Assembly: GCA_002414865.1 (NCBI GenBank)
Contig: DIAQ01000087.1
Span: forward strand, 784-25,892
Direction: 5' to 3'
DNA length: 25,109 nucleotides
From: a candidate division Hyd24-12 bacterium UBA5074
GTDB lineage: Bacteria; Fermentibacterota; Fermentibacteria; Fermentibacterales; Fermentibacteraceae
Below the pieces are notes generated by a model, which had not been told where the DNA came from, made no database searches, and saw only the letters and a program-made list of their open reading frames with translations. Below, piece by piece: positions 15,662 through 23,831 of the stretch. The stretch's first letter is position 1. Every line of letters starts with the position of its first letter. The translations under genes and the position numbers were made by a program.

Positions 15662-17479
15662 GAGGTGCTGCTTCCACATGGCCTCCACCTCGGGCCAGGA
15701 CAGGAAGCCGGTGGACTCGACCCGTTCCCGGGTGAAATAGGTCTCGGCTATGTGCCTCAGCTCCCCCTCGAACCAGTAGGAGTAGGGGAGCTCGATGCCG
15801 AAATTCTGCCGTCTGCGGATACGGGGCGGCAGCACGCGGGCCATCGACCGCTTCTCGATGTAGCGCCTCGTGAAGCCGCGGATCTTGTACCGTGGAGGTA
15901 TCCTGGCGAAGAACTCGAAGGCCTTGCGGTCCACGAACGGGAACCGGGCCTCGACGGAGTGCGCCATGACCATCCTGTCGTTCTTCAGCATCAGGTCGCC
16001 GATGAAGAAGTACTTGAGGTCGATCAGCGCGATCCTGTCGAGGTCGTCATCGAAGCCGGCATTGTCGTACATCTCCTCGAAGAACGACTCGGTGGGCCTG
16101 AAGCTGCTGCCAGGCATGAGAGCGCGCTTCTGCGACTCCTCCAGAACGTGTCTCCAGTGGAGATGCGCGTCGGGGACGCTCATCTCCGCGCCCCTGGTGA
16201 ACCTCTTGGCCAGGAAATCGAAGCTCAGCTTGCGGTAGGACACCGGTAGATGCGAGGCCAGCATCAGGTTCAGCATCCTGATCGGCCGCGGGACCATCCT
16301 CCGGTAGAGGCCGGCCATGCGGCAGGCCATGTGCGTCTCGTATGCATTCGAGATCTCGTCGCCGCCTTCGCCGGACAGGAGGACCTTGACGAACTTCCTG
16401 GCCTCGCGGGCCAGGAGGAAGAACGGGATGGCCGAGCCGTCGCCGATCGGCTCGTCCATGAAGGCGATGTGCCGGTGGATGTTCTGCTCGACGTCGCCCG
16501 GGTTGACCATGATCTCGTGGTGGATGGAGCCTGAGTAGGAGGCCATCAGCCTCTGGTAGCACGACTCGTCGAAGCTCTTCTCGTTTATCCGCAGCGAGAA
16601 GCTGTGCAGCTCGCTGCTGCGGCCGAGGTGCCTGGCCAGTCCGAGCACCGAGCTGCTGTCGAGGCCTCCGGACAGGGTGACGCCCACCGGTGCGTCGGAG
16701 ATCAGATTGCGCTCCACCGCGCCGCGGATGGCCTCGAAGAAGCCCTCGTCGGCCTCCTCCATCGTCATGTCGTCGTCGGTGTCGAACCTTATCCTGTAGT
16801 ACTCGGACACCCGGGGCGAAGGGTTCGCCGCCTCGAGATCGATCTCCACGAGATGCCCTCCGTCGACCTCGGAAATCCCGTCGAAGGCCGTGAGCGTTCC
16901 CGGGACGTATGCGAGAGAGAAGTAATGGAACACCGCCTCCCTGCTGGCCCGGGGTCTGAAGCCCGGGATCCCGAAGAAGGCCTTGATCTCCGAGGCGAAG
17001 TAGAATCTGTCCCCGAGCCTCATGGTGAAGAGCGGCCGCGTGCCGAAGAAATCCCTGACGATCAGCACCCTGCCCGCCCGCCGGTCGTAGACGCAGAACG
17101 CGAACATGCCGGACAGGTCCCCGAGGAACGCGGTTCCCTTCTCCTCGTACAGGTGGAGGATGGTCTCGGAATCGGATGTGCTGTGGAAGCGGAACCTGTC
17201 CCTCAGCCGTGTCGAGGCCTCGATCTCCCTGAAGTTGGTGACCTCGCCGTTGTAGCAGAGCCAGACGGCGTCATCGTCCGATTTCATCGGCAGGTCGCCG
17301 TTGGAGGACAGGTCGATGATGCTGAGGCGCGAGTTACCGAGGTAGCATCTCTCGTCGAACAGCTCGCCCCTGCTGTCTGGTCCGCGATGATGGAGGAGGC
17401 CCGTCATGGCCCTGCCGGCTTCGTAGTCGGACTGCTGCAGCGGCCTCCCAAGGCTTATCACACCGGCGATTCCGCACAT
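15557..17479 (-). CDS. Asparagine synthase-like amidotransferase, copy 2 (diverged)
   Basis: The product is 640 aa. I chose ATG at 17479 rather than the preceding in-frame GTG (17482), because only this start leaves the catalytic Cys at position 2; GGGAG lies just upstream. The glutaminase part keeps HRGPDS (31-36), but NGEIYN has become N77-G-E-V-T-N82 and the usual GxKPL is G146-T-R-P-L150. The PP-loop S270-G-G-L-D-S-S276 and DEPIGDGSAIP are intact, while GGDE is followed by ISNAY instead of FFGGY. Extensive similarity to copy 1, for example the RKLSF-x-F-x-AKRF-x-RGAE stretch, shows the two are paralogs. It is probably a sugar- or metabolite-specific amidotransferase rather than a housekeeping asparagine synthetase. 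The 3' end overlaps the AglD-like gene by 105 nt. Confidence 0.9.
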   Translation of the reverse strand: MCGIAGVISLGRPLQQSDYEAGRAMTGLLHHRGPDSRGELFDERCYLGNSRLSIIDLSSNGDLPMKSDDDAVWLCYNGEVTNFREIEASTRLRDRFRFHSTSDSETILHLYEEKGTAFLGDLSGMFAFCVYDRRAGRVLIVRDFFGTRPLFTMRLGDRFYFASEIKAFFGIPGFRPRASREAVFHYFSLAYVPGTLTAFDGISEVDGGHLVEIDLEAANPSPRVSEYYRIRFDTDDDMTMEEADEGFFEAIRGAVERNLISDAPVGVTLSGGLDSSSVLGLARHLGRSSELHSFSLRINEKSFDESCYQRLMASYSGSIHHEIMVNPGDVEQNIHRHIAFMDEPIGDGSAIPFFLLAREARKFVKVLLSGEGGDEISNAYETHMACRMAGLYRRMVPRPIRMLNLMLASHLPVSYRKLSFDFLAKRFTRGAEMSVPDAHLHWRHVLEESQKRALMPGSSFRPTESFFEEMYDNAGFDDDLDRIALIDLKYFFIGDLMLKNDRMVMAHSVEARFPFVDRKAFEFFARIPPRYKIRGFTRRYIEKRSMARVLPPRIRRRQNFGIELPYSYWFEGELRHIAETYFTRERVESTGFLSWPEVEAMWKQHLSRRRDNGRALWCLLTLLIWHDLFIESDGFRSYLA

Positions 17480-17549
17480 CACAGGCTCCCTGTGGCTGAG
17501 ACCGGGCGAATATCGTCTCCTGCGGAAGGTGCGGCCATGCCCGCCGACA

Positions 17550-18884
17550 TCACAGGAGGTTGCTCGCCAGCTCGGCCAGGGCGCTGCGCTCGCCCTTCAC
17601 GAGGTTCACCTGGGAGTACAGCCTCTGCCCCTTCATCTTGTCGACCAGGTATGCAAGGCCGTTCGACTGGCTGTCGAGATACGGCGTGTCGATCTGGTAG
17701 ATGTCGCCCGTGAAGACTATCCTCGTCCCCTCGCCGGCTCTCGTGATGATGGTCTTCACCTCGTGCGGAGTGAGGTTCTGAGCCTCGTCGACGATGAAGA
17801 ACACCCTGTCCAGGCTCCTGCCGCGGATGTAGGCCAGCGGCGTGATGTACAGCTTCTCGTGCTCTATCATCTCCGCGATCTGCCTCTGCTCCTGCCCGTC
17901 CGGCGCGAACCGGTTCCTTATCACGGAGAGGTTGTCCCACAGAGGCTGCATGTAGGGATCGAGCTTGGAGTGGACGTCGCCCGGCAGGTAGCCGAGGTCG
18001 CGGTTGCCGAGGGGCACCACCGGCCGCGCGAGATAGATCTGCCTGTAGGCCCGCCTCTGCTCCAGCGCGGCTGCGAGGGCGAGGAGCGTCTTGCCGGTTC
18101 CGGCCTTTCCGGTGAGGGTTACGAGCTGGACCTCCGCCCTCATGAGCGCGTCCACGGTGAAGGCCTGCTCGGCATTCCTGGGGTCGATGCCGGACACCCT
18201 CTGCTTCGAGACACGCTCCAGGAGCCCGCTCGCGGGGTTGTAGACGGCCAGCGCGCTCGTGCTGCCGTTCCTGAGGATGAAGTACTGGTTGGGGACCATC
18301 CCCTCTATCCCGAGATCGGCGGGCGGCATGGCGAACGGGGGCTCGTAGAACCTGGCGATCTGCGAGGGCAGTATCCCCTCGACCACCCTGCATCCCGTGT
18401 AGAGCTCCTCCAGGTTGGCTATCTTGCCGGTCTCGTAGTCCTCCGCCGGGATGCCGAGGGACTTGGCCTTCATCCGCAGGTTGATGTCCTTGCTTATCAG
18501 GATGACGATCCTGTCAGGCTCGGCAGTCCGCATGGAGTCCGCGAGCGCCAGGATCCTGTTATCGGCCTTGTCCCTGATGAACGCGGCCTCCACAAGGGCC
18601 GACCGGGGCTCCACCGCGCTCAGGAACAACCTTCCCCTCCCCTGGCCGAGAGAGATGCCATCGACGAAGGGGCCTACATCTGCGAGCCTGTCGAGCCGCC
18701 TGATGAATTCCCTGGCGTGGAAGTTTATGAGGTCGTTCCCTTTCTTGAACTCGTCCAGCTCTTCCAGCACGGTGACGGGGATCACGACGTCGTTGTCCTC
18801 GAAGTTGTCGATGCAGTTGTAGTCGTAAAGCAGTACGTTGGTGTCCAGTATGAAGGTCTTGGGGCGCGATCCTGCAGTGTTCAG
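17550..18884 (-). CDS. PIN domain-PhoH ATPase (PhoH2/YlaK-like), probable CTG start
   Basis: The product is 444 aa if begun at CTG 18884. An N-terminal PIN ribonuclease domain (about 10-150) starts with FILDTNVLL (catalytic D14) and contains the acidic VLEELDEF stretch (E41, E42). The C-terminal PhoH ATPase has Walker A GKAGTGKT (about 259-266) and Walker B IVDEAQN (about 364-370). PIN-PhoH proteins (PhoH2) are known as RNA helicase/ribonucleases. The first conventional start is GTG at 18785, but that would remove 33 residues including the catalytic LDTN motif. No in-frame ATG, GTG or TTG exists between there and the upstream gene. GGGAG (18894-18890) lies five bases before CTG 18884, hence this start. 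The gene lies 41 nt after birA on the same strand. Confidence 0.88.
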   Translation of the reverse strand: MNTAGSRPKTFILDTNVLLYDYNCIDNFEDNDVVIPVTVLEELDEFKKGNDLINFHAREFIRRLDRLADVGPFVDGISLGQGRGRLFLSAVEPRSALVEAAFIRDKADNRILALADSMRTAEPDRIVILISKDINLRMKAKSLGIPAEDYETGKIANLEELYTGCRVVEGILPSQIARFYEPPFAMPPADLGIEGMVPNQYFILRNGSTSALAVYNPASGLLERVSKQRVSGIDPRNAEQAFTVDALMRAEVQLVTLTGKAGTGKTLLALAAALEQRRAYRQIYLARPVVPLGNRDLGYLPGDVHSKLDPYMQPLWDNLSVIRNRFAPDGQEQRQIAEMIEHEKLYITPLAYIRGRSLDRVFFIVDEAQNLTPHEVKTIITRAGEGTRIVFTGDIYQIDTPYLDSQSNGLAYLVDKMKGQRLYSQVNLVKGERSALAELASNLL

Positions 18885-18925
18885 ATCGACTCCCGTCCGC
18901 CGGCTCGGTCGCCGGCTCGATGCTT

Positions 18926-19699
18926 TCAGACCGGGCGGAGCTCGCCGCTGTCGAAGGCCTGCATCCCCGAGGAGGTCGCGAGCAGCAGGCGGCCCTCGGG
19001 ATCAATCCCCGAGACCGTCCCCACCACCGATTCGGGACCCCTTGTCATGCGTACCAGATGGCCCAGGCACCAGAGCCTCGAGTGCAGCGACCCCAGCCTT
19101 CCCTCCAGCGGGTTGTCGTCCCGGTCAGGCCAGACCTCGTCAAGGCGCCTCAGGAAACTCGCCAGAACGTCCATCGATGCCGGGGGGGAGGCCCAGGCTC
19201 CCCAGCAGGATGCCTCGAGCGCACGCCCGTCAGGGATCTCCGGCGCTATCGCGATGTTGAGTCCGACACCGAGGACCATCCATGGCGATGGAAGGGAGCC
19301 CCCCTCTGGGAGGATGCCGGCGATCTTCCTGCTGCCAGTCACTATATCGTTGGGCCACTTTACTTCTGCACTGATGCCAGCCTCGGCGAGCAGGTCGCAG
19401 AGGACATCGGCAGCGAGGAGCGAGAGCCGCGGCGCATACTCCGGGGGCGGGGAGGGCTTGAAGAGGATGCTCATGTAGAGGCCGCCATGGGGAGACGACC
19501 ATGACCTCCCGAGCCGGCCTCTCCCGGCCGTCTGCCTGTCAGCCGCGACGACCGTGCGGTCCGGCAGCCGGCGGGCGTTCTGCTTCAGGTAGTCGCTGGT
19601 TGATCCGATGGTCTCGAGATGGATCAGATGCCAGGGAAGGCGGGCTCCGGCGAATCGAATGTCCCTCTGTTCGACAGGGGTGGCGTCCTGTGTGTCCAT
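18926..19699 (-). CDS. birA: Biotin--[acetyl-CoA-carboxylase] ligase
   Basis: The product is 257 aa and attaches biotin to carrier proteins through biotinyl-AMP. It shows the nucleotide/biotin-binding motif G59-R-G-R-L-G-R-S-W67, K114-W-P-N-D118, and the K125-I-A-G-I-L130 motif, followed by the small C-terminal domain. There is no N-terminal helix-turn-helix, so it is a class I, non-repressor ligase, unlike E. coli BirA. The ATG at 19699 is preceded by GGAGGGG. The nearest neighbour downstream is the PIN-PhoH gene, with which it may be cotranscribed. Confidence 0.95.
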   Translation of the reverse strand: MDTQDATPVEQRDIRFAGARLPWHLIHLETIGSTSDYLKQNARRLPDRTVVAADRQTAGRGRLGRSWSSPHGGLYMSILFKPSPPPEYAPRLSLLAADVLCDLLAEAGISAEVKWPNDIVTGSRKIAGILPEGGSLPSPWMVLGVGLNIAIAPEIPDGRALEASCWGAWASPPASMDVLASFLRRLDEVWPDRDDNPLEGRLGSLHSRLWCLGHLVRMTRGPESVVGTVSGIDPEGRLLLATSSGMQAFDSGELRPV

Positions 19700-19728
19700 T
19701 CCCCTCCGGATCGGGCTTCTGGTGCCGG

Positions 19729-19734
19729 ACTATA
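19729..19734 (-). promoter_or_regulatory. Possible -10 element for birA
   Basis: TATAGT on the minus strand lies 30 nt before the birA ATG, in an otherwise GC-rich 70-bp gap, and would give a leader of about 23 nt. No convincing -35 is visible at 16-18 nt. The same gap has a short palindrome (19740-19752) but no U-tract, so I do not call a terminator there. Confidence 0.35.
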
Positions 19735-19769
19735 ACTCGCTCCGGCCCGGAGGGGATATGCGGGACCGC

Positions 19770-22700
19770 TTACTTGTCGCAGCCGGGCGCCGAGTCGAAC
19801 TTCTTCCTGCAGCCGAACATCACGTAGAGTCCGGGCAGGACGAACAGCGTCAGGAGCGTGGCGACGGATAGACCGCCCATGACGGTCCTCGCCATGGGTG
19901 CCCAGGTCTCGCCGCTGTCGCCCAGCCCGAGGGCCAGAGGCACCATGCCCACTATCGTGGTCAGCGCGGTCATGAGGATCGGGCGCATGCGGATCCTGCC
20001 CGCCTCGGCGACGGCTTCGATGACGCTCATCCCTTTCTCCCGCAGCTTGTTGGCGAAATCGACCAGGACGATGCCGTTGTTCACGACGATACCGGCGAGC
20101 ATGAGCATGCCCACCATGGCCGTGATCGAAAGGCTTGTGCCGGTGAACAGCAGGGTCAGGACCACGCCGATGAAGGCCATGGGGACAGTGAAGATGATGA
20201 TGAACGGTTCGAGGAACGACTCGAACTGGCTGGCCATCACCATGTACACCAGCGCGATCGCGGCGAGTATTGCTATGGTGAGGTAGAAGAAGGTGTCCTT
20301 CTGGTCCTCGACCTGGCCCGCGAGCTCGTATCTCAGGCCGCCTGTATCCAGCGTGTCCAGCATTTTCTGCACATCCGCGGCCACGGAGCCCAGAGCGCGT
20401 CCGGAGGTCCCGCAGCCCACGGTGGCCATGCGGGACGAGTTCAGCCTCAGGATGGACTGCGGCACCAGACCGGGGACCAGGTTCCCGAGCGCTGCGATGG
20501 GTTCGTTGCCGACAGGGCTGGACATGAGGTCCTCCAGCGTCCTCCTGTAGGGCGGCGCATACCGCACGAAGATGTCCACCTCGTCGCCGGCGTCCCTGAG
20601 GAAGCCTGCGGTCTGGCCCATCATGCCCATCGACACCTCGGAGCCCAGCTGTGACCGGGATATGCCGTTCTGAGCGAGGACGACCGCATCGGGATGCACC
20701 ACGAACTCTGTCCTCTGGATATCCATGGAGCTCTGGACGTCACGCGTCCCGGGGATCGTCTCGAGGACATCTGCGCAGCGCGCGGTGACTCTCCTCAGCT
20801 CTGCGAGGTCCTCCGAGAAGAACCGGATCTCGATGGCCTGGCTGCTGGACATCGGTCCGCCTTCCTCGAAGCTGTACTCGACGTCCGGGATGGTTGCCAG
20901 GAAGGTCCTTATGCTGTCTGTGTACTCCTCCTGAGTGACGCTCCTGTCCTGCCTGGGGACCAGCTTCAGGAAGAAGCTGAGGTTGTTGGATCCGCTGCCG
21001 CCGAATGCGGCGGAGAACCCTTCCTGCTGCCCCACCTCGAAGAAGGACGCCTCCATGTCGCTGGAGTCGACAATGGAGGCTATCCCCTGCTCGATGAACC
21101 TGGAGGTCGAGTCGGTGGCCGTCAGAACCGTGCCTGGAGACCTGTTCGTGGTCGCTGAGATGAAGCCCTCGTCGGTCTGGGAGAAGAACTCGACGGGGAC
21201 CAGCTTCATGAGCCCGATGCAGATCACGAGAAAGCCCAGCGTTCCGAAGACGACGAGCCGCCTGCGCTCGAGCGCCTTCCTCACGATCCTGGAGTAGCCG
21301 GCCTCGAGTTTGTCGTAGCCTGCCTTGACCTTCTTCTGGAGCCTGCTCTCGTCGCCCATCGTGACCAGGTTCTTCGACCTGGAGGTGAAGACCGGAATGA
21401 GCGTGAGCGCAACGAAGAGAGAGACCAGGAGGCTGAAGCTGATGGTCAGGGACATGTCCCGGAAGATCTGGCCCGAGAGGCCCGGGACGAACAGGATGGG
21501 CACGAAGACGGCCACAGTGGTCAGGGTGGATGCGGTGATGGCCATGCCTACTTCGGATGCCCCGTCGATCGCCGCCTTGACCGCGCCTTCGCCCTCCTCC
21601 CTGTGCCTCACGATGTTCTCGAGCACGACGATGGAGTTGTCGACGAGCATGCCGACCGACAGCGCGAGCCCGGCCATCGAGATGATGTTGAGGTCGATGT
21701 CCACGAAATACATGACTGCGAAGGTCGCGATGACGGACATCGGGATGGAGATGCCCACGACGGCGCTGCTCCTCCACGATCTGAGGAACACCAGCAGCAC
21801 GACCACGGTCAGGAGGAGGGCCTGAATGGCCGAGGACCAGAGGTTGCTGATGGATCCCTTAACGAAGGTCGCCTGGTCATAGACGATCCTGAGATCGATC
21901 ACGTCGCCGTAGCTTCTCCGGAGGTTCTCGATCTGTCTGTTGAGCCCGTCGCTCACGTTCACGGTGTTGGCGTCGGACCTGCGGAAGACGACGGCCACCA
22001 CGGCGTCGTTGCCGTTGAGCCTGACATAGCCGACCTTCTCGGCATAGCCGTCCTCCACCGTCGCGATCTGCTCGAGGAGCACGGGGGAGCCGTCGGCCCT
22101 GTGACCCACGACCAGCTGCCTGATGTCGTCGATCGACTCGAAGGAGCCCGCCAGGCTGATGTTTGCGTTGAGTCCACCGATGTTGATCTCTCCGGCAGGG
22201 CTGTCCTCGCCCACCGACGCGATGGCGCCCACCAGCTGGGACAGCGTCAGACCCGACTGGGAGAGCACGACAGGATCGACCTCCACGTTCACCTGACGCG
22301 TGAAGCCCCCGGATATGCTGATGGAGCCGACGCCCTCCACGCGGCGCAGCTGGGGTTCGATCTCGTCCTCTACGATCCTGCGCAGCTCGAAGGCGTCGAG
22401 CATGTCGCTGGAGAATGTCATGAACATCATCGGGGCGAGGCTCGACTCCATCACCAGCACCATCGGGTCGCTGGCGTCATCGGGCAGGAATGTCTTGTAC
22501 CGGTCGAGGAACCTCCTCAGATCGGTCTCCGCCTGGTTCATGTCGCTCCCCCAGTTGAACTCGGCGGTCACGACGCTGATGCTCGGACTCGAGGTAGAGG
22601 AGACGTTCTTCACGTTCTTGGTCGAGGCGGCGGCCTTCTCAAGGTACTGGGTGACGAGGTTCTCGATCTCCTCGGGGCCGGCTCCGTTGAGCTGGCTGAA

Positions 22701-22841
22701 GATCATGATCTGGGGGAAGACGAGCTTGGGATACAGGTCGATGCCGAGCTGGGACAGGCCGAAGAAGCCCACGCCCAGGATTCCGGCGAACACCATGAGG
22801 AAGGTCACACGCTTGCTTACCGCGATTCGGGGAATGTTCAA
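19770..22841 (-). CDS. RND efflux permease, HAE1/AcrB-like
   Basis: The product is 1023 aa, the usual length for a full resistance-nodulation-division transporter with two repeats of six helices and two large periplasmic loops. Typical blocks are visible: GIDLYPKLVFPQI near the N-terminus, GMLVDNSIVVLENI in helix 4 (one acidic residue where AcrB has an Asp pair), and GIVVNNGIVLVDFANKLRE in helix 10. It should export hydrophobic or amphipathic compounds by proton antiport. The TTG start overlaps the tetR stop by 4 nt (TTGA), with GGAGG about seven bases upstream, so repressor and pump are cotranscribed. No membrane-fusion adaptor or outer-membrane channel gene is adjacent; the next gene downstream is birA. 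Confidence 0.95.
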   Translation of the reverse strand: MNIPRIAVSKRVTFLMVFAGILGVGFFGLSQLGIDLYPKLVFPQIMIFSQLNGAGPEEIENLVTQYLEKAAASTKNVKNVSSTSSPSISVVTAEFNWGSDMNQAETDLRRFLDRYKTFLPDDASDPMVLVMESSLAPMMFMTFSSDMLDAFELRRIVEDEIEPQLRRVEGVGSISISGGFTRQVNVEVDPVVLSQSGLTLSQLVGAIASVGEDSPAGEINIGGLNANISLAGSFESIDDIRQLVVGHRADGSPVLLEQIATVEDGYAEKVGYVRLNGNDAVVAVVFRRSDANTVNVSDGLNRQIENLRRSYGDVIDLRIVYDQATFVKGSISNLWSSAIQALLLTVVVLLVFLRSWRSSAVVGISIPMSVIATFAVMYFVDIDLNIISMAGLALSVGMLVDNSIVVLENIVRHREEGEGAVKAAIDGASEVGMAITASTLTTVAVFVPILFVPGLSGQIFRDMSLTISFSLLVSLFVALTLIPVFTSRSKNLVTMGDESRLQKKVKAGYDKLEAGYSRIVRKALERRRLVVFGTLGFLVICIGLMKLVPVEFFSQTDEGFISATTNRSPGTVLTATDSTSRFIEQGIASIVDSSDMEASFFEVGQQEGFSAAFGGSGSNNLSFFLKLVPRQDRSVTQEEYTDSIRTFLATIPDVEYSFEEGGPMSSSQAIEIRFFSEDLAELRRVTARCADVLETIPGTRDVQSSMDIQRTEFVVHPDAVVLAQNGISRSQLGSEVSMGMMGQTAGFLRDAGDEVDIFVRYAPPYRRTLEDLMSSPVGNEPIAALGNLVPGLVPQSILRLNSSRMATVGCGTSGRALGSVAADVQKMLDTLDTGGLRYELAGQVEDQKDTFFYLTIAILAAIALVYMVMASQFESFLEPFIIIFTVPMAFIGVVLTLLFTGTSLSITAMVGMLMLAGIVVNNGIVLVDFANKLREKGMSVIEAVAEAGRIRMRPILMTALTTIVGMVPLALGLGDSGETWAPMARTVMGGLSVATLLTLFVLPGLYVMFGCRKKFDSAPGCDK

Positions 22842-23506
22842 GGAATGACCTCCGCAGGAGGAAATGGACCCTGGAGTCCTGCCTTCGGAGAGGCGTCACC
22901 GCCGCGCCTCCTGATACCGCTGTAGACGAGGGCGAGGCACCTGCGCAGCGTGTCTCTCACCATCTCCGGCTCGAAGCCCGGATCCCTCGAGAACTGGAAT
23001 ACCAGATCGGAGAAGAAGCTGAACAGGATGAGGGAGACAGCGTCGACCTCTACGCCGGGATCGATCAGGCCTTCATCCTTGAGCGTGGACAGCAAGCCCT
23101 TGAGCTGGGTCGTGACGAGGTTGGAGAGGCGTGTCTCGTCCGCCTCCATGACATTGCGCTCCACGGAGACCCGCTGCACGGTTCCGAGCATCTGCCTGTC
23201 GAGTTCCATGAGACCATTGAGATAGATCTCGAGCAGGCCAAGGATGGCTTCCTGACCCGACTCGTGGGAGATGGACACCCAGGTCCTGGCCCGCTCGAAG
23301 CAGGAGGTCATGTGCCTGCGGGTGTATGCGAGCAGGATGTCGTCCTTGTCCTTGTGGTAGTTGTAGAGGGTTCCGACGCTCACACCGGCGGTTCGAGCGA
23401 GATCGGCCATGCAGAACTCCGCATAGCCTTTCCTCTCGAGGATCTCCCCCACCGAGTCGAGAATCCTTGCGGCTGTCCGCTTCTTGCGCTGTTCTCTCAG
23501 TCCCAT
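22838..23506 (-). CDS. TetR-family transcriptional repressor of the RND pump
   Basis: The product is 222 aa from ATG 23506. The longer frame (to 23590) and the internal ATG at 23536 are rejected because the predicted promoter initiates near 23531, downstream of both. The N-terminus is a classic TetR DNA-binding domain: a basic EQRKKRTAARIL segment, then helix-turn-helix residues about 32-51 ending in GVSVGTLYNYHKDKDDIL. The C-terminal ligand-binding and dimerisation domain is all-helical and diverged, as usual. It is the first gene of the tetR-RND operon and probably represses it by binding the palindrome at 23537-23550. The start lacks a strong Shine-Dalgarno (only GGGCGG nearby). Confidence 0.9.
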   Translation of the reverse strand: MGLREQRKKRTAARILDSVGEILERKGYAEFCMADLARTAGVSVGTLYNYHKDKDDILLAYTRRHMTSCFERARTWVSISHESGQEAILGLLEIYLNGLMELDRQMLGTVQRVSVERNVMEADETRLSNLVTTQLKGLLSTLKDEGLIDPGVEVDAVSLILFSFFSDLVFQFSRDPGFEPEMVRDTLRRCLALVYSGIRRRGGDASPKAGLQGPFPPAEVIP

Positions 23507-23536
23507 TGTACCGCCCGGTAAAGTGAATGTGTTCAT

Positions 23537-23550
23537 AATTGTAAACAATT
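23537..23550. promoter_or_regulatory. Probable TetR operator palindrome
   Basis: AATTGT-AA-ACAATT is a perfect 6+6 inverted repeat with a 2-bp centre, overlapping the -10 element of the tetR-RND promoter. The position would block RNA polymerase, as expected for an autorepressing TetR protein. TetR operators are often 14-20 bp, so the true site may extend beyond the visible symmetry. Confidence 0.6.
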
Positions 23551-23566
23551 CATATTTTTCTGGCAA
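23538..23566 (-). promoter_or_regulatory. Promoter of the tetR-RND operon
   Basis: On the minus strand TTGCCA (23566-23561), a 17-nt spacer and TACAAT (23543-23538) form a good sigma-70 promoter. It sits in a local AT-rich island in otherwise GC-rich DNA. The start should be near 23531, about 25 nt before the ATG at 23506. Confidence 0.7.
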
Positions 23567-23632
23567 GTCCCGGGAGAGCTGCAGCGGCATTGCATCAACC
23601 CGTAGCCGCGCTGCATGCTTCCTGTTCAGGAT

Positions 23633-23708
23633 GGGCCGCTAGCTCAGATGGTAGAGCATCGGACTTTTAATCCGAGGGTCGGGGGTTCGAGTCCCCCGCG
23701 GCCCACCA
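23633..23708 (+). tRNA. trnK: tRNA-Lys (anticodon TTT)
   Basis: A complete cloverleaf can be drawn. The acceptor stem is GGGCCGC/GCGGCCC, the D arm carries GCTCAGATGGTAGAGC, the anticodon stem is TCGGA/TCCGA with loop CTTTTAA (anticodon TTT), and the T arm is GGGGG-TTCGAGT-CCCCC. Discriminator A705 and an encoded CCA (23706-23708) follow. The open frame crossing it is a tRNA shadow. No clear promoter or terminator is seen next to it. Confidence 0.98.
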
Positions 23709-23831
23709 GATCCTGCTGCTTCGGAGTGCAGCGCTCTGACATGCGCGAAGATCCGCTCCTCCAACCCCTGGGGAGCGATGCCGTTCTCACCTCCCGCAGG
23801 CTGCGTACTCCCTGCCGCCCTCAACCGGATG

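Noticed and set aside
11543..17479. Paired AsnB copies plus radical SAM as a RiPP (lasso or similar) peptide cluster
   Set aside because: No leader-peptide protease (B2-type), no RRE-like protein and no convincing precursor peptide frame were found; the glycosyltransferase context explains the locus better.
19740..19752. CTCCGG-C-CCGGAG palindrome as an RND terminator
   Set aside because: The loop would be only one base unless the stem opens, and no U-tract follows on either strand.
23581..23614. Imperfect GCAGCGGC / GCCGCGCTGC inverted repeat before the tRNA
   Set aside because: It has a long loop, a bulge and no U-tract, and its position between divergent tetR and tRNA does not call for a terminator.
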